Source: Symbiodinium kawagutii (lineage: Eukaryota > Sar > Dinophyceae > Suessiales > Symbiodiniaceae). From it: DNA of 64,000 nt. The translations under genes and the position numbers were made by a program. Shown here in pieces: positions 40,041 to 49,259 of this stretch. The stretch is taken from the NCBI GenBank assembly GCA_009767595.1, contig VSDK01018732.1, positions 3,099 through 67,098 on the forward strand, written 5' to 3'. The notes under the pieces are model-generated. The model was not told the origin of the DNA, ran no database searches, and saw only the letters and a list, made by a program, of their open reading frames with translations. Numbering within the stretch: the first letter of the stretch is position 1; every line of letters begins with the position of its first letter.

Positions 40041-42383
40041 ATGCCGGCTTTGAGTAGCTACGGAGCATGGAGGGCTAAAGAGGCCGTGTCAGAATGGAGC
40101 GCTTATCAAGTTCTTTGGTTTTGCATTGCAGTCTGGAACGGTCAAATCACGTTATCCGATACCGAACTAGTTTCATATCCATATTCTTGGTACCCTGGAG
40201 ATGTCGTTGCAAAGCACATTTTGCAAGATCCGGTTGCAAAAGCAAGGCTTTTAGGCCACAATATTTTGGATGAGATTCAGCGTCAGGCCTTCAAACCAAG
40301 AAGTCTGGCGGGAGTAAATGCCAAACTGGTGACTCTTTGCAATTTTTTGATTTGGTGGTTTTTGCCTCACACGCGGCTTTCCATACGAACATGTTCTTTT
40401 CTGGAAATTCTGTTGGCCGTGTGCATGAGTGGGAAAGCTTTGGCTTGGCTGTCGGCAAATTCGAAAACACGTCAAGGCCTTGCAGTTTTGCGCGTGCTTC
40501 CCCAGCAAGAAGCTGAAGCAATATTATTTTCCTGTACTATGAATAGTTCAGCTTGGGCCCAACTGGTTAACAAACAGCGGCTTTTGTGTGACGCTTGTGA
40601 AGCTGGATTGTTTGGCTTGTACCAATTTTTTTCTGATAGCTGGAGGTACGTCGGCATGGGCTCGTGGAATAGGCCATCGGCCCCCGGCCAACCAGGACTG
40701 GTGAGAAGGCTGTGGGAACATTTGTTTGCTGCATACAGACCCAAGCACCCCGAGGCGGGCAAACTTCGCTATAGGCTTTGCCGCAGTACTCCAGTTTCTA
40801 GGGTTTTTTTCCTCATTTGCCGAACAGATGCGGAGCCGGTCATTCGAGCACTTGAAACTTTGGAAATCCGCACACATGGACCAGAAGCCAACAGGCGTTC
40901 CTCCTTGACCAGCCTTGGCGTTGTCAAAGGAAAACGGCGACGACCACCACAACGTGTTCGCCGAATGTCACACAGCAAGATTGTTTGTTTGGACTCCGTT
41001 TGTTTCATGCCCCAGATGCAGAAATTGATCCAGCAACCCCCGCACGGCGTTGAGGTTCCAGCAAATCCAGTTGAGATCAATATTTTTGACATGCCTTTTT
41101 CTCAAGCCTACAGGACAGTGCAGCTGCGATGGTTTGCTGAGTACAATTTGGTTGGCCCATTGTGGATTGCAGATCCCAGGCTATGGCAGCTGTTGTTGTC
41201 TTATGCTGCTTTGGCAGGTGCCTTCCTTCCTTGGCAGCCGCTGGAGAGAGCTTGGAACATCAAAGCCGTCCCCTTCTTGCTACACGAAGCCTCTCGAGAA
41301 ATGCAGAGCAAGAGCCGTCAGAAGCGCGTTGCGCATCACTGTGATACTTGGCTTCGCGCTCGTGGGCTGCCAACCACAAGAATTACTGCAGTGAAGGTTG
41401 CTCACAAAGAATTGGTGCCGTGGATTCGGGGTCGCATCCGCGCAGCATTGCAAGTTTCCAAAGTCGGCTCACTTCAAGGTCGTGACCTGCAGATTGCGCG
41501 CTCTTGGCTGGTTAAGCAAGTACGCATCCATGTTGTTCGTCCCAGAATGTGGTCTGATTCGTGGACAGCCAGCTCTTTTGCCCGAAAGGCAAAGCTTCCA
41601 GGGCCGACAACAATTCCTCGCACAGGTCCAGTGGAATGTGTCCGTCAATCATGGCATGTAGAAAAGAGACAGTCTCCTGATTCATTGTTACAAGCAGCTT
41701 TGGCGCAAACACGACAAGAGTTGAAATCGAAAGGCGTCAGCGTGCCAGCTTTCAGTACAAAGCCAGTACAGTCAGGTCCGGTGAAAGCTTGGAAACAGCA
41801 TTGGCAGCACACCCAAGACAGGTATGATTCGTACACGCAAGCCTTTTACATCCCCCCAGGCTGTCTTGCCGTTCCAGATGACAAATGCAAAAAGCATGCT
41901 TGGATTGTTACATGTGCATTCTATGCATGCCTCCTGGCGAATTTTGCATGTGCAGCACCTTCGTGGAAAGTGAGCTCTCTGTCTCCGGCCGAGGCCGAAT
42001 CCTGGTGCAAAATTACACTCCTCCGTGTACTCGGTCCTACTTTGTTTCGGAAGCTCAATTTTTTGAATGCTACAAAATTGTCGCCGTCAACTTTCATGAC
42101 CTTTAAAGCAAAGTGTTGGACAGATGGTCTCCGAACATGCGCAAAGAAATCGCACAGCTGCATGAGGAAAATCGTCAGCTATGCTTCCTGGCCTAAGAAG
42201 AATATGTGGCGAAGCGCACATCGCGCTCTGGACACGATTATCAAAACGCATGGTCAAACTCTGGATGTTTGGTCATTACGCGATGCCTCTTGCAAACTCA
42301 ATGAAGGACTTCAGGCTTTGAAACAGGGCCGCAAAAACTGTGAGGTATGTCAAGTGTATCACATGCATATCTGTGTATATTGA
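40041..42383 (+). CDS. large ORF with GIY-YIG-like nuclease motif
   Basis: 780 codons, ATG 20 bases after the left terminal repeat. Residues 192-205 read GLY-x8-YVG, followed by R222/R223, H227, E272 (LETLEI) and N284. That is the order of conserved residues in GIY-YIG endonucleases, which nick target DNA. CDAC (183-186) just before could bind zinc. The C-terminal third has spaced Cys/His (about residues 690-720) and KIVSYASWPKKNMWRSAHRA, a pattern I associate with the region before the reverse transcriptase in dinoflagellate retroelement proteins. That is recollection, to be tested. There is no DD catalytic pair of a polymerase. The ORF ends shortly after a possible GTATGT donor (42343). Confidence 0.8.
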   Translation: MPALSSYGAWRAKEAVSEWSAYQVLWFCIAVWNGQITLSDTELVSYPYSWYPGDVVAKHILQDPVAKARLLGHNILDEIQRQAFKPRSLAGVNAKLVTLCNFLIWWFLPHTRLSIRTCSFLEILLAVCMSGKALAWLSANSKTRQGLAVLRVLPQQEAEAILFSCTMNSSAWAQLVNKQRLLCDACEAGLFGLYQFFSDSWRYVGMGSWNRPSAPGQPGLVRRLWEHLFAAYRPKHPEAGKLRYRLCRSTPVSRVFFLICRTDAEPVIRALETLEIRTHGPEANRRSSLTSLGVVKGKRRRPPQRVRRMSHSKIVCLDSVCFMPQMQKLIQQPPHGVEVPANPVEINIFDMPFSQAYRTVQLRWFAEYNLVGPLWIADPRLWQLLLSYAALAGAFLPWQPLERAWNIKAVPFLLHEASREMQSKSRQKRVAHHCDTWLRARGLPTTRITAVKVAHKELVPWIRGRIRAALQVSKVGSLQGRDLQIARSWLVKQVRIHVVRPRMWSDSWTASSFARKAKLPGPTTIPRTGPVECVRQSWHVEKRQSPDSLLQAALAQTRQELKSKGVSVPAFSTKPVQSGPVKAWKQHWQHTQDRYDSYTQAFYIPPGCLAVPDDKCKKHAWIVTCAFYACLLANFACAAPSWKVSSLSPAEAESWCKITLLRVLGPTLFRKLNFLNATKLSPSTFMTFKAKCWTDGLRTCAKKSHSCMRKIVSYASWPKKNMWRSAHRALDTIIKTHGQTLDVWSLRDASCKLNEGLQALKQGRKNCEVCQVYHMHICVY

Positions 42384-42531
42384 TTTGCGAGTGTCATATT
42401 GCATAAATTTGTGTCACATACATGCCAATGGCACCAACCCCATCTTCCCAAATGTCCCAGGAGAGCAAACTCGGGAAGTTCGCCTCGAACATTTACTTCC
42501 CAGCGAAGTGAAACAGCAACTTGCTGATTAA
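42344..42531 (+). CDS. possible spliced C-terminal tail of the large ORF
   Basis: GAG|GTATGT near 42343 is a good donor, and TCCCAG near 42460 a good acceptor. After it one frame reads QTREVRLEHLLPSEVKQQLA to a stop at 42531. If spliced, the large protein would end here. The acceptor AG that keeps this frame is five bases downstream of TCCCAG, so the join is uncertain. Confidence 0.3.
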
Positions 42532-42539
42532 AAAGCGGA

Positions 42540-43180
42540 GTCGTAAGGTACCCGGATTTCACTGGTTGCATCATGGCTGACAGCTCTCAATGACAGATCT
42601 ATACCGCTTGCCTAATTATCGTGATTCATGATTGAATAGTGACTAGCAAAGGTAATGATGATTAGTAGCGGTCAACGTCGTTGATGGGCAATTGTCAACC
42701 TTAAGAGGTGCAAAGAAATTGTGACCATGCATTGCGACATCTTATGAGTATGGAGCATGACTTGGTGTGTTCCGCAAGTGCGAGAATTGTCTCCAATTTT
42801 CCTTCGGATCAGGGGAGGTCCGCAAGAATAGACCCCACTGTGTACCTATGTGTACCTTTGAATATAGGCGTTCATTTTGGTAGGGATATGTTGATACGGC
42901 GTTGTCATTTTTCCCGAATGCGTAGCACGGGTTCTCGTTTCATAGTGGGGGTCTGGGGGTGGAGACGTGTTCGCTGGACGTTGCGTTTACGTTCGCAAGT
43001 GTTCGCAACCGTTCGCAACCGTTCGCAACCGGACGCAACCGTTTGTCGCCGACCGCGGTAGGGCCGTAAGGCCCGTACCATTGGGGGAAGCGTGTGGAGG
43101 TGGTCAGTTTGCGTGGCTTTGCGTGTCTTGCAACCTGGTTTTGCGTGACAGGCGTGGCACTTTGTAGCATCTCCACAGGT
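42540..43180 (+). other. noncoding part of the element, with 10-bp tandem repeat
   Basis: Between the two ORFs. At 42990-43045 the unit GTTCGCAACC is repeated about five times. A GTG-initiated extension of the second ORF upstream to 43094 is open but lacks an ATG. Confidence 0.6.
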
Positions 43181-43183
43181 CTC

Positions 43184-43783
43184 ATGATGCTTCCCACGTC
43201 CACTTTGCGTGGCAGGTTCTTGGAAGACAATTTTCCTGTTTTGCCAGACCATCGTCGTAGATCTTCTCACCGCCATGGCAAGAGCAGAAAAAGATCTCGC
43301 ACTAGCTCCTCGTCATCCTCTTCTAGTTCTCGGAAGAAAGAGCTGAAAGAGCTTCGTGCCTACAAGGCGCAGGTAGAACAAGAAAAGCTCTGCGCCCAAC
43401 AGAAGGCAGAGGCTGCTGCAGCCGAACAAGCCAGGAAGCAAGAACTGGATGAGTTGGAGCAGCGCATGATTAGAGCAATTTCTGCGTTTACGCCTCATTC
43501 ACAGCCAGATGCTAGCAGTCCAGTAGTGCCAAGCAATCATGTTGATGAACCTCCACAATGTTTGTCGCCCAAGTCGTGCCGCCTCCTGGAAGCTCGAACA
43601 GATGACTTGGTGTCCGTGGCAAAGGGCACCACTTGGCCTCAGGTCCGAGAGCAGCTCGAGAAGATTCCGAAGGCCAAGTTGAAGGCTTTGCTCCAGCACC
43701 GTGGCTTGACACCGTTGCCGCGATCAGAGTCAAAGAAAGTGGACAAGCTGTTTGCCTACTTGAAGAACCAGTGCTCCGAGTGA
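43184..43783 (+). CDS. second ORF: RS-rich, coiled coil, SAP-like end
   Basis: 199 codons from an ATG pair at 43184/43187. Residues 24-50 are Arg/Ser/Lys-rich with a run of nine serines, like nuclear-speckle RS segments. Residues 50-100 are Lys/Glu/Gln/Ala-rich and should form a coiled coil (ELKELRAYKAQVEQEK…). Residues 149-195 (TWPQVREQLEKIPKAKLKAL, then HRGLTPLPR) resemble a SAP-type DNA-binding helix pair. Probable role: nucleic-acid binding and self-association in the element's complex. Known families with this combination do not come to mind. Codon use matches the large ORF. Confidence 0.7.
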   Translation: MMLPTSTLRGRFLEDNFPVLPDHRRRSSHRHGKSRKRSRTSSSSSSSSSRKKELKELRAYKAQVEQEKLCAQQKAEAAAAEQARKQELDELEQRMIRAISAFTPHSQPDASSPVVPSNHVDEPPQCLSPKSCRLLEARTDDLVSVAKGTTWPQVREQLEKIPKAKLKALLQHRGLTPLPRSESKKVDKLFAYLKNQCSE

Positions 43784-43891
43784 GCGCATGCAGTCTGGGA
43801 GAGAGACGTTGGCCGGTTCCCATGCTCACCAAAATGGATCATTTTTTGGTTCCTTTTTTCTGCTGGTTTCACTTGCGGATTGGTTTGTGGG

Positions 43892-44158
43892 ATGATTTGC
43901 TCCTCTACCGATACGATGATCCCATTTTTTGGCGCTCCCATCCAATATGCCCGTGCTTTGAAGACTCTGATGTGGGACTACCGTTCAGCATCTGCTGTTC
44001 TGGAGCAGTTGACGGGCATTCCCATATTGGGAGCATCAACAGCAGCCGCCGGGTTTTTGGTGGGCAATGCGGTTCACATGGCTCTTTCCCCTAGATTTGC
44101 ATCAGTGTTCTTGACCAATTCAGCCCGTGCAATTGAAGTGGAGGAGGGTTTTTCATGA
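43892..44158 (+). CDS. short hydrophobic ORF of the element
   Basis: 88 codons from the ATG at 43892 to a stop just before the right repeat. The frame is open further upstream, where a hydrophobic stretch (WIIFWFLFSAGFTCGLVCGM) would be a membrane span. Residues …SAVLEQLTGIPILGASTAAA… are also apolar. No family recognised. It could be noncoding. Confidence 0.35.
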   Translation: MICSSTDTMIPFFGAPIQYARALKTLMWDYRSASAVLEQLTGIPILGASTAAAGFLVGNAVHMALSPRFASVFLTNSARAIEVEEGFS

Positions 44159-44188
44159 ATGAAGTCACTGACTGAAAGTTGAATTTCC

Positions 44189-44432
44189 TTTCTTGTGCCA
44201 ATTCAGAATTATTTCCTTTTGTGTTTGAAGATGACATGACTTGCGCCAAAGACCTTCGAATCTTTAGATGTTTGGAGCGACGAGTTCCCGATCAGGCATG
44301 GCACATTTCATTTTCGATTTGACGCATTTTCAGGGCCAAGCAGCCCCCAGGTTTAGGTCGACGCTCAAGCGTCGCATCGACGCGCACACATGTGGATCTG
44401 GGAAAAGTGATGCTTGCTGCTTTGTAGATTCT
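44189..44432 (+). repeat. right terminal direct repeat, 244 bp
   Basis: Second copy of the terminal repeat, followed by AGA and then the rest of the interrupted family C element. Confidence 0.95.
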
Positions 44433-44433
44433 A

Positions 44434-44491
44434 GATTTTGTTGGTTATTGTCCCCCATTAGTTGGTTGGCTAATATTGGCCCATAGCCACA
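44434..44491. mobile_element. right half of the interrupted family C element
   Basis: TTTTGTTGGTTATTGTCCCC, CATTAGTTGGTTGGCTAATA and TTGGCCCATAGCCACAT. Together with 39725-39780 it rebuilds a full family C layout (compare 38679-38778). Confidence 0.85.
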
Positions 44492-44907
44492 TCTTCACAA
44501 GCTCACCGAACCATTTTCTGTGTTAACCTCTGGTGGATGCTCACTTGGAAATAGAAAATCACCCCTTTCTAGCCGGCTTCCCAGGGTCTCACTAGAGTTT
44601 TTCGTGCTTCACAGCGAAAAAATGTATAGACCTCCCTTCTGGTTTGTTTCACAAGCTAGAAAGCTACAGGTCTCTGGTGTTTATTTGGAATGTTCACCCA
44701 TTTTTTGGATGGTTGGTCCCAGTAATGACCCACCCGTATTAATCATCACATCGTGACAAAAAGTATGTCAAGCAATATCGGCAATATCAAATCTTGACCA
44801 TTCTTAGTAGTAACTATTCTTTTTTGGGGGGCCCTATCATTAAAAACCTAAAAACCATTTAACTATAGCTATTATATACTATTTTACTAAACCCATAAAG
44901 CTACAGG

Positions 44908-45090
44908 TCAAATTCTGGCTTTCTCCAGCCCCAGTGACCTCCCTTCCTTCCAAGGTGCATGGTGTCGTTCCTTCCTTCCGAAGGCTCTGCCACACCAACC
45001 CGCAGGCGTTGCCGTGGGTCGTGGAAGCGGCGGAACCGCAACGGCGCGTTGCGGGGTGGCAACGGGCACGGCCGCCTTCATCATATCCAC
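44908..45090 (-). CDS. possible exon, frame uncertain
   Basis: GC-rich island open in several frames. The most protein-like minus frame is VDMMKAAVPVATPQRAVAVP…TPAGWCGRAFG. It is in line with the exon at 46746. Confidence 0.35.
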   Translation of the reverse strand: MDMMKAAVPVATPQRAVAVPPLPRPTATPAGWCGRAFGRKERHHAPWKEGRSLGLEKARI

Positions 45091-45199
45091 GGCATTTTCG
45101 CAAGGACAGGAGGAGCATCAAACCATTTACAACGATCAAAACTCCCGAAGAAGCTGATTGCATGGTAAAAACGAATATAGTCGTTATGTTGAGCCAACT

Positions 45200-46240
45200 T
45201 AGTTGCATCTAGTTGCTAACCAAATCAAACCATCAGAAAGCTGGATAATAACGCTTGATGGCGGCTGATGGTGGTTAAGCAATGGTGGACTGATTGACGG
45301 CTGGTTGTTGATGATCAAAAAACCTATCATCCAGGATGATTGGGGATGGACATGCCTAAGTTGTTGGGCTGGATACGTCAACGTATTGTCAAGCCTAGCG
45401 GTATTAGCAATTCTAGTAGACATAATTAATATGATACCCCAGGAAGCTCAACGAATCAACAAAAATCAGGGATCAAGTCACAGAATGATCTCAACAGAAT
45501 GATCTCACTGTTAAGCTGCTGGTGATTCATGACTGTGACCCTCCATTCGTTGATGTTCAATAAAATGTGAGTTTGGGGCAAGGGTAGCTTCCCATTCTTT
45601 GTCAAAACCGGTGTTTTTTCCGTTTCTGGGCGCACCTTAGAGCGCTTATTGCACCTTCCATTGAAAAATCTCTCGATGTCAAGTCTCGCCACTGAACACT
45701 GGGCTCGAAACGATGTCCAGCCCAGCGTTCACCGCAACTAGGTCCAGCTAAGCCAAAGGCTGCAGGGGCAACCGTGCGGTGAGATCAAAGCGGCTTGGCT
45801 GCCCGGATCGTCTGCCGAAATCTGATGAAGCTATGGGATCCTATGGGCACGAGCCCATGGAATTGAGCGATTTCTCTGTAAAACTATGAGTTGGTGGATG
45901 CTTGGAAGCACCAGCATGAACCCCAAATGGGTTGCATGCACTGGCACAAGTTCAGAGAAAATACCATGGCAACTGGCCACCCTCACGTGGCATATATTGA
46001 GACCGAACTGTGAAACCTCTGAGGCTAATCAGCCGCTTGTTGCTTGAAAAACAGCCATTCTCAATATTTTGGAAAGCCATCTGTAAATGTGGATTGTCCA
46101 GCCAGAAATGTTGGATTACCAGAGTGTAGCAGTGGTGTGCGCATGAACCATGAGTATCATAATGATCACAGATTACCAACCATGACTGAATGGAATCATG
46201 GTGTATGGAATGCCATCGAAGGAATCCCTGGCAGAACCAC
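45200..46240. other. stretch without a supported exon
   Basis: Mixed composition, several frames of 60-75 codons on both strands, none with splice sites or family signals that I trust. Confidence 0.4.
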
Positions 46241-46247
46241 GGCTAAT

Positions 46248-46410
46248 TAGCCATCACTCACCATCATGAACCTTCACCAACCATCAATCACATTCACTAA
46301 CCATCATGAACCTTCACCACCCATCCATAATCTTCACCAACCATCTATAATCTTCACTAACCATCATGAACCTTGACTGACCATCATGAACCTTCACCAC
46401 CCATCAATAT
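46248..46410. repeat. CCATCATGAACCTTCACCAA tandem repeat
   Basis: About seven imperfect units of 20-25 bases (CCATCATGAACCTTCACCA.). Confidence 0.85.
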
Positions 46411-46526
46411 CTTGGTGGCTTTTAGAACCCTTTCTAAAAGTCCAACGACTTTACTGGTTTTATGGTAAATCAATCATATCCCAAAAAAGCTAATCCAAGC
46501 TAAGTTCGTGGCTGTAATCCACCCAG
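46411..46526. mobile_element. family E copy with duplicated tail
   Basis: CTTGGTGGCTTTTAGAACCC to GTGGCTGTAATCCACCCAG. The tail motif AAGTTCATAGCTGTAATCCA is repeated at 46591-46620. Confidence 0.8.
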
Positions 46527-46745
46527 TAGTTGTTTAACCATTGTCATTGATTGTGATCCCTTACTATTAACCATTAATAAATCATGAAACAACTAAGTTC
46601 ATAGCTGTAATCCACCCAGATAAGTATCATTACGTAACCAATACCCACTATTAACTATATTAGCCACTGTTAACTATGATTAGCCACTATTAAGCCTTAT
46701 GAACAACTATAAACCACTATTAACCACCACTTATCTGCTTCACAC

Positions 46746-46844
46746 CCCCTTTACCAAATCTGTCGTCACAGCGTTTGCCTCGTTCACCAAGCGGTGAAGC
46801 CTGAGCTGAGCGAAAACCGCGTCGTGGCTCGTGGTGGACAAGCG
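46746..46844 (-). CDS. exon, 33 codons, family not recognised
   Basis: CTCCATAG acceptor (an in-frame TAG makes the exon start certain), 33 codons in phase 0 (RLSTTSHDAVFAQLRLHRLV…VTTDLVKG) and a GTGTGAAG donor. Amphipathic helix-like. Confidence 0.6.
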
Positions 46845-46894
46845 CTATGGAGCAACGCAAGCTGGGTCTGTAGCTGGTGGTGGTGGTTTCAACC

Positions 46895-46975
46895 ATGGTT
46901 AACAGTGGTTAGTAATGGTTAATAATGGTTAATAATGGTTATTAACTATGGTTAGTAATGGTTAATAATGGCATC
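46895..46975. repeat. GGTTAATAATGG repeats
   Basis: Six to seven units of TGGTTAATAA. Confidence 0.85.
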
Positions 46976-46986
46976 ACAAATCACCA

Positions 46987-47128
46987 TATGGTGGTTTCCC
47001 AAGCCATAGGGGACCCTCAAAGTTATGGTTGGTTTGTTACTAATAATGACTATAGTTGGGGGTACCACTGTTTTTTTTTATAATAACGGATGATTTGGGG
47101 GTACCCCTATGGCTTGAGAAACCACTGT
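46987..47128. mobile_element. family B element with internal insert
   Basis: ATGGTGGTTTCCCAAGCCAT to CCTATGGCTTGAGAAACCAC. The interior repeats GGGGGTACC at two points, with a T run between (47061-47098), so it is longer than usual. Confidence 0.85.
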
Positions 47129-47235
47129 TTGGTGGTTTGGCGGAAGATGAACTGGGTGCTTTGGCTGTGGGGCATGATCTGCACATGCAGCTAGTGAAGC
47201 TGGATCAGGAATATCATCTGTTCCACGACGATGAG
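47119..47235 (+). CDS. candidate exon whose acceptor lies in a family B end
   Basis: 39 codons in phase 0 (KPLFGGLAEDELGALAVGHD…YHLFHDDE) from the AG of GGCTTGAG, part of the element's terminal repeat, to a GTTAAA donor. Plus strand, against the local trend. No minus frame is open here, which favours it. Confidence 0.45.
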
Positions 47236-47840
47236 GTTAAAAGCTAGCCATAGTTCGTGGTTGGTGGTGTTTTGTAAGCGTGGATATCGATTTCTTAGAG
47301 GATATCCGGCAATATCTGGTTATCCACTAGTGGTTGGATGTTTTATTAATGGATACGATCAATTGTGCACACTGATGGTGGCTGTGCACATCCAATAAAA
47401 ACAGCAAATCGCGAGTTGCACCCAGGCTTGAACATGCCTAAGCACAGGGCTACTCAACTACGACATACTACGACTGTGTGCAACGAATGGCAATAGTAAC
47501 CAACCACTATGAATCCACATTTAGTAGTATCAGTGAATGTTCATGGTAGTTCTCAATCTGGATTATGGATGCTAATGGTCTCAAATGGATTTTGAGGATT
47601 ATATAGTCATTTAACTCTTTCTGAATTACCCGACCAATCGTTGAAACACCAATCGTTGCACACCACAGCTCAAGCACACTCCAACGACAATGAATTGGTG
47701 ACTTCAGTTTCTGCAGATTCCAAGTTCAATGGAAATTCCAAGTTCAACGACTGTAAAGATTACCCCACTCAACTGAATTGGTCGTTCTATTCAGCTATGC
47801 TGACTTTCTTCCCATCACCCACGCCACTGCACCGTGACAC

Positions 47841-47936
47841 TCGCCAAGGACGCGACAACTCACTGTCGCGACCTTCTTGCTTGGCCATGGCTTCAAAGAT
47901 CTCATTCTTCTTATAGACCTGCAACTTGCGACATCG
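47841..47936 (-). CDS. exon, 32 codons, family not recognised
   Basis: TAGCTGCAG acceptor, 32 codons in phase 0 (RCRKLQVYKKNEIFEAMAKQ…SRPWR) and a GTGTCA donor. Reading on without splicing gives a stop at 47787, so it could instead be a last exon. Confidence 0.55.
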
Positions 47937-48259
47937 CTGCAGCTACCAGCTCTGCTGCTTTGAAGACATGTGCGAGCTGTCAGGAACCTGGGCCATAGTG
48001 GGCCAGTCTTTAGGGAACGAACCAGTCGCGATTTTGGCAGCGCGGGTTGGAAATAAGCATATATTCTTTAAAGCTGCAAAGGAAATGTGTGTCTCTATGC
48101 ATACCGATTTGTGCGTGTGTGCGAGAATAATCATGTCAAATATTCTCTTGCCTAGTAACCTATGAAAATCCACCATTTGTAATGGTCTACCAAAAAAAGT
48201 TGTGATTCTGAGCTTCAGGTTAGTTTGCCAGAAGGTATATGCGAATACCAACAAGCTCT

Positions 48260-49020
48260 AGAACTCACAAAAATCACCTCAGTAGCGTCAAAGAACGGTG
48301 CTGGTGGATTAATGTGTTGGTGGTTCCAACCGTTCATGGGTTCTAAATTTCAAGCTATAACCAATAAACCAGCTGTACAGTAGAGAAACCAGCTATAAAC
48401 CAGCTAAACTAGGCATTGAACTTGTATTGATCGCTACCATGCACCAGCTGTAATTCAACAAATATCAGCCATAAAACCATTTGGACGTCCAACTCAGTAT
48501 CAACCAGCTATAAACCAACTACAAGTACAACGATATTCCCACTGGTTTATAGCTGGTAGAACCACCCGTGGTAGAATTATTTATCAGCTAGACGATTCAG
48601 CTATAAACCGGCAATAAATCAACACTAACTCAACCACTACAATTTATCAGCTAAAGTACTGCTTATCAACCAGCTATAAACCAGCGATATACATGGTAGA
48701 CGTGGTTATAAACCGGCTACTATATAGCTGATGAACCACCCACTCAACCAGCGATAAATCAACACATTAAACAATTGTTTTCAGCCTGACCTCGCTCCGA
48801 CCTAACTGGACGGCTGTGCTGCGAGGCGTCAGCACAACACATTAAACTTGAACTGGTGAATTTCAGCACCAGGTATAAATCGACTATATCCCAACAGAAA
48901 ACAATTGGTTCTGTAGTAAAACCACTATTCTAGTTGGGCTATGAACTATTAGGCGCTTTAAATTATGCCAACATGAACAATAAACCAACTGCACAGTAGA
49001 ACCACTAGCGCTACCATTTG
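48260..49020. repeat. AACCAGCTATAAACCAGC repeat field
   Basis: Units TATAAACCAGCTATAAACCA recur for about 700 bases. Probably intron. Confidence 0.8.
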
Positions 49021-49112
49021 GTTAGTGGCCACTCCTGGCACCGCTCTCCCCTTCAAAGGGGCAGAACTGGATACCACCAGGCAGCTAGCTGCTAGCTACC
49101 AGGGGCATCAAC

Positions 49113-49195
49113 CTGGTCCATGCCGCAACCACCCCCGTCCTGCACCAAGCACACCGTGTTGGCCGTCACCCGTGCAGGGTAAAGCCTGGCTTCGG
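49113..49195 (-). CDS. exon, family not recognised
   Basis: AAGCCTCAG acceptor, two bases plus 27 codons (EARLYPARVTANTVCLVQDG…MDQ) and a GTTGAT donor. Confidence 0.5.
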
Positions 49196-49259
49196 CTGAG
49201 GCTTAGTAACAAAGAATCCACGGCAGTTATGAAATGGCAACTGAAAATAGTTTAATCAT

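Larger units (their letters stand above)
39778..44435 (+). mobile_element. 4.65-kb element with identical terminal direct repeats, PLE-like
   Basis: Bounded by 244-bp direct repeats (39778-40021 and 44189-44432) that are identical as far as I can read. It is inserted in a family C element whose halves remain on either side. Plus-strand genes: a 780-codon ORF with a GIY-YIG-like motif, a 199-codon basic/coiled-coil ORF and a short hydrophobic ORF. Direct terminal repeats plus GIY-YIG suggest a Penelope-like element (PLE), which carry pseudo-LTRs. A clade of PLEs with the nuclease N-terminal to the reverse transcriptase is known in protists. No reverse-transcriptase motif (no YxDD) is visible, so this copy looks nonautonomous or of another type. 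TTTT on both sides may be the target duplication. Confidence 0.75.

Noticed and set aside
39857-40057. 67-codon ORF inside the terminal repeat
   Set aside because: The same frame occurs in both terminal repeats, ends differently after each, and is not in frame with the large ORF. It may be incidental.
40251-42163. Several minus-strand ORFs of 70-134 codons
   Set aside because: They are antisense shadows of the 780-codon element ORF.
39778-44435. Ordinary LTR retrotransposon (Gypsy/Copia)
   Set aside because: No protease, YxDD polymerase, RNase H or DDE integrase motif is visible, and the repeats do not start TG or end CA.
48260-49020. CRISPR-like array
   Set aside because: Units are degenerate and contiguous without spacers, in a eukaryotic context.
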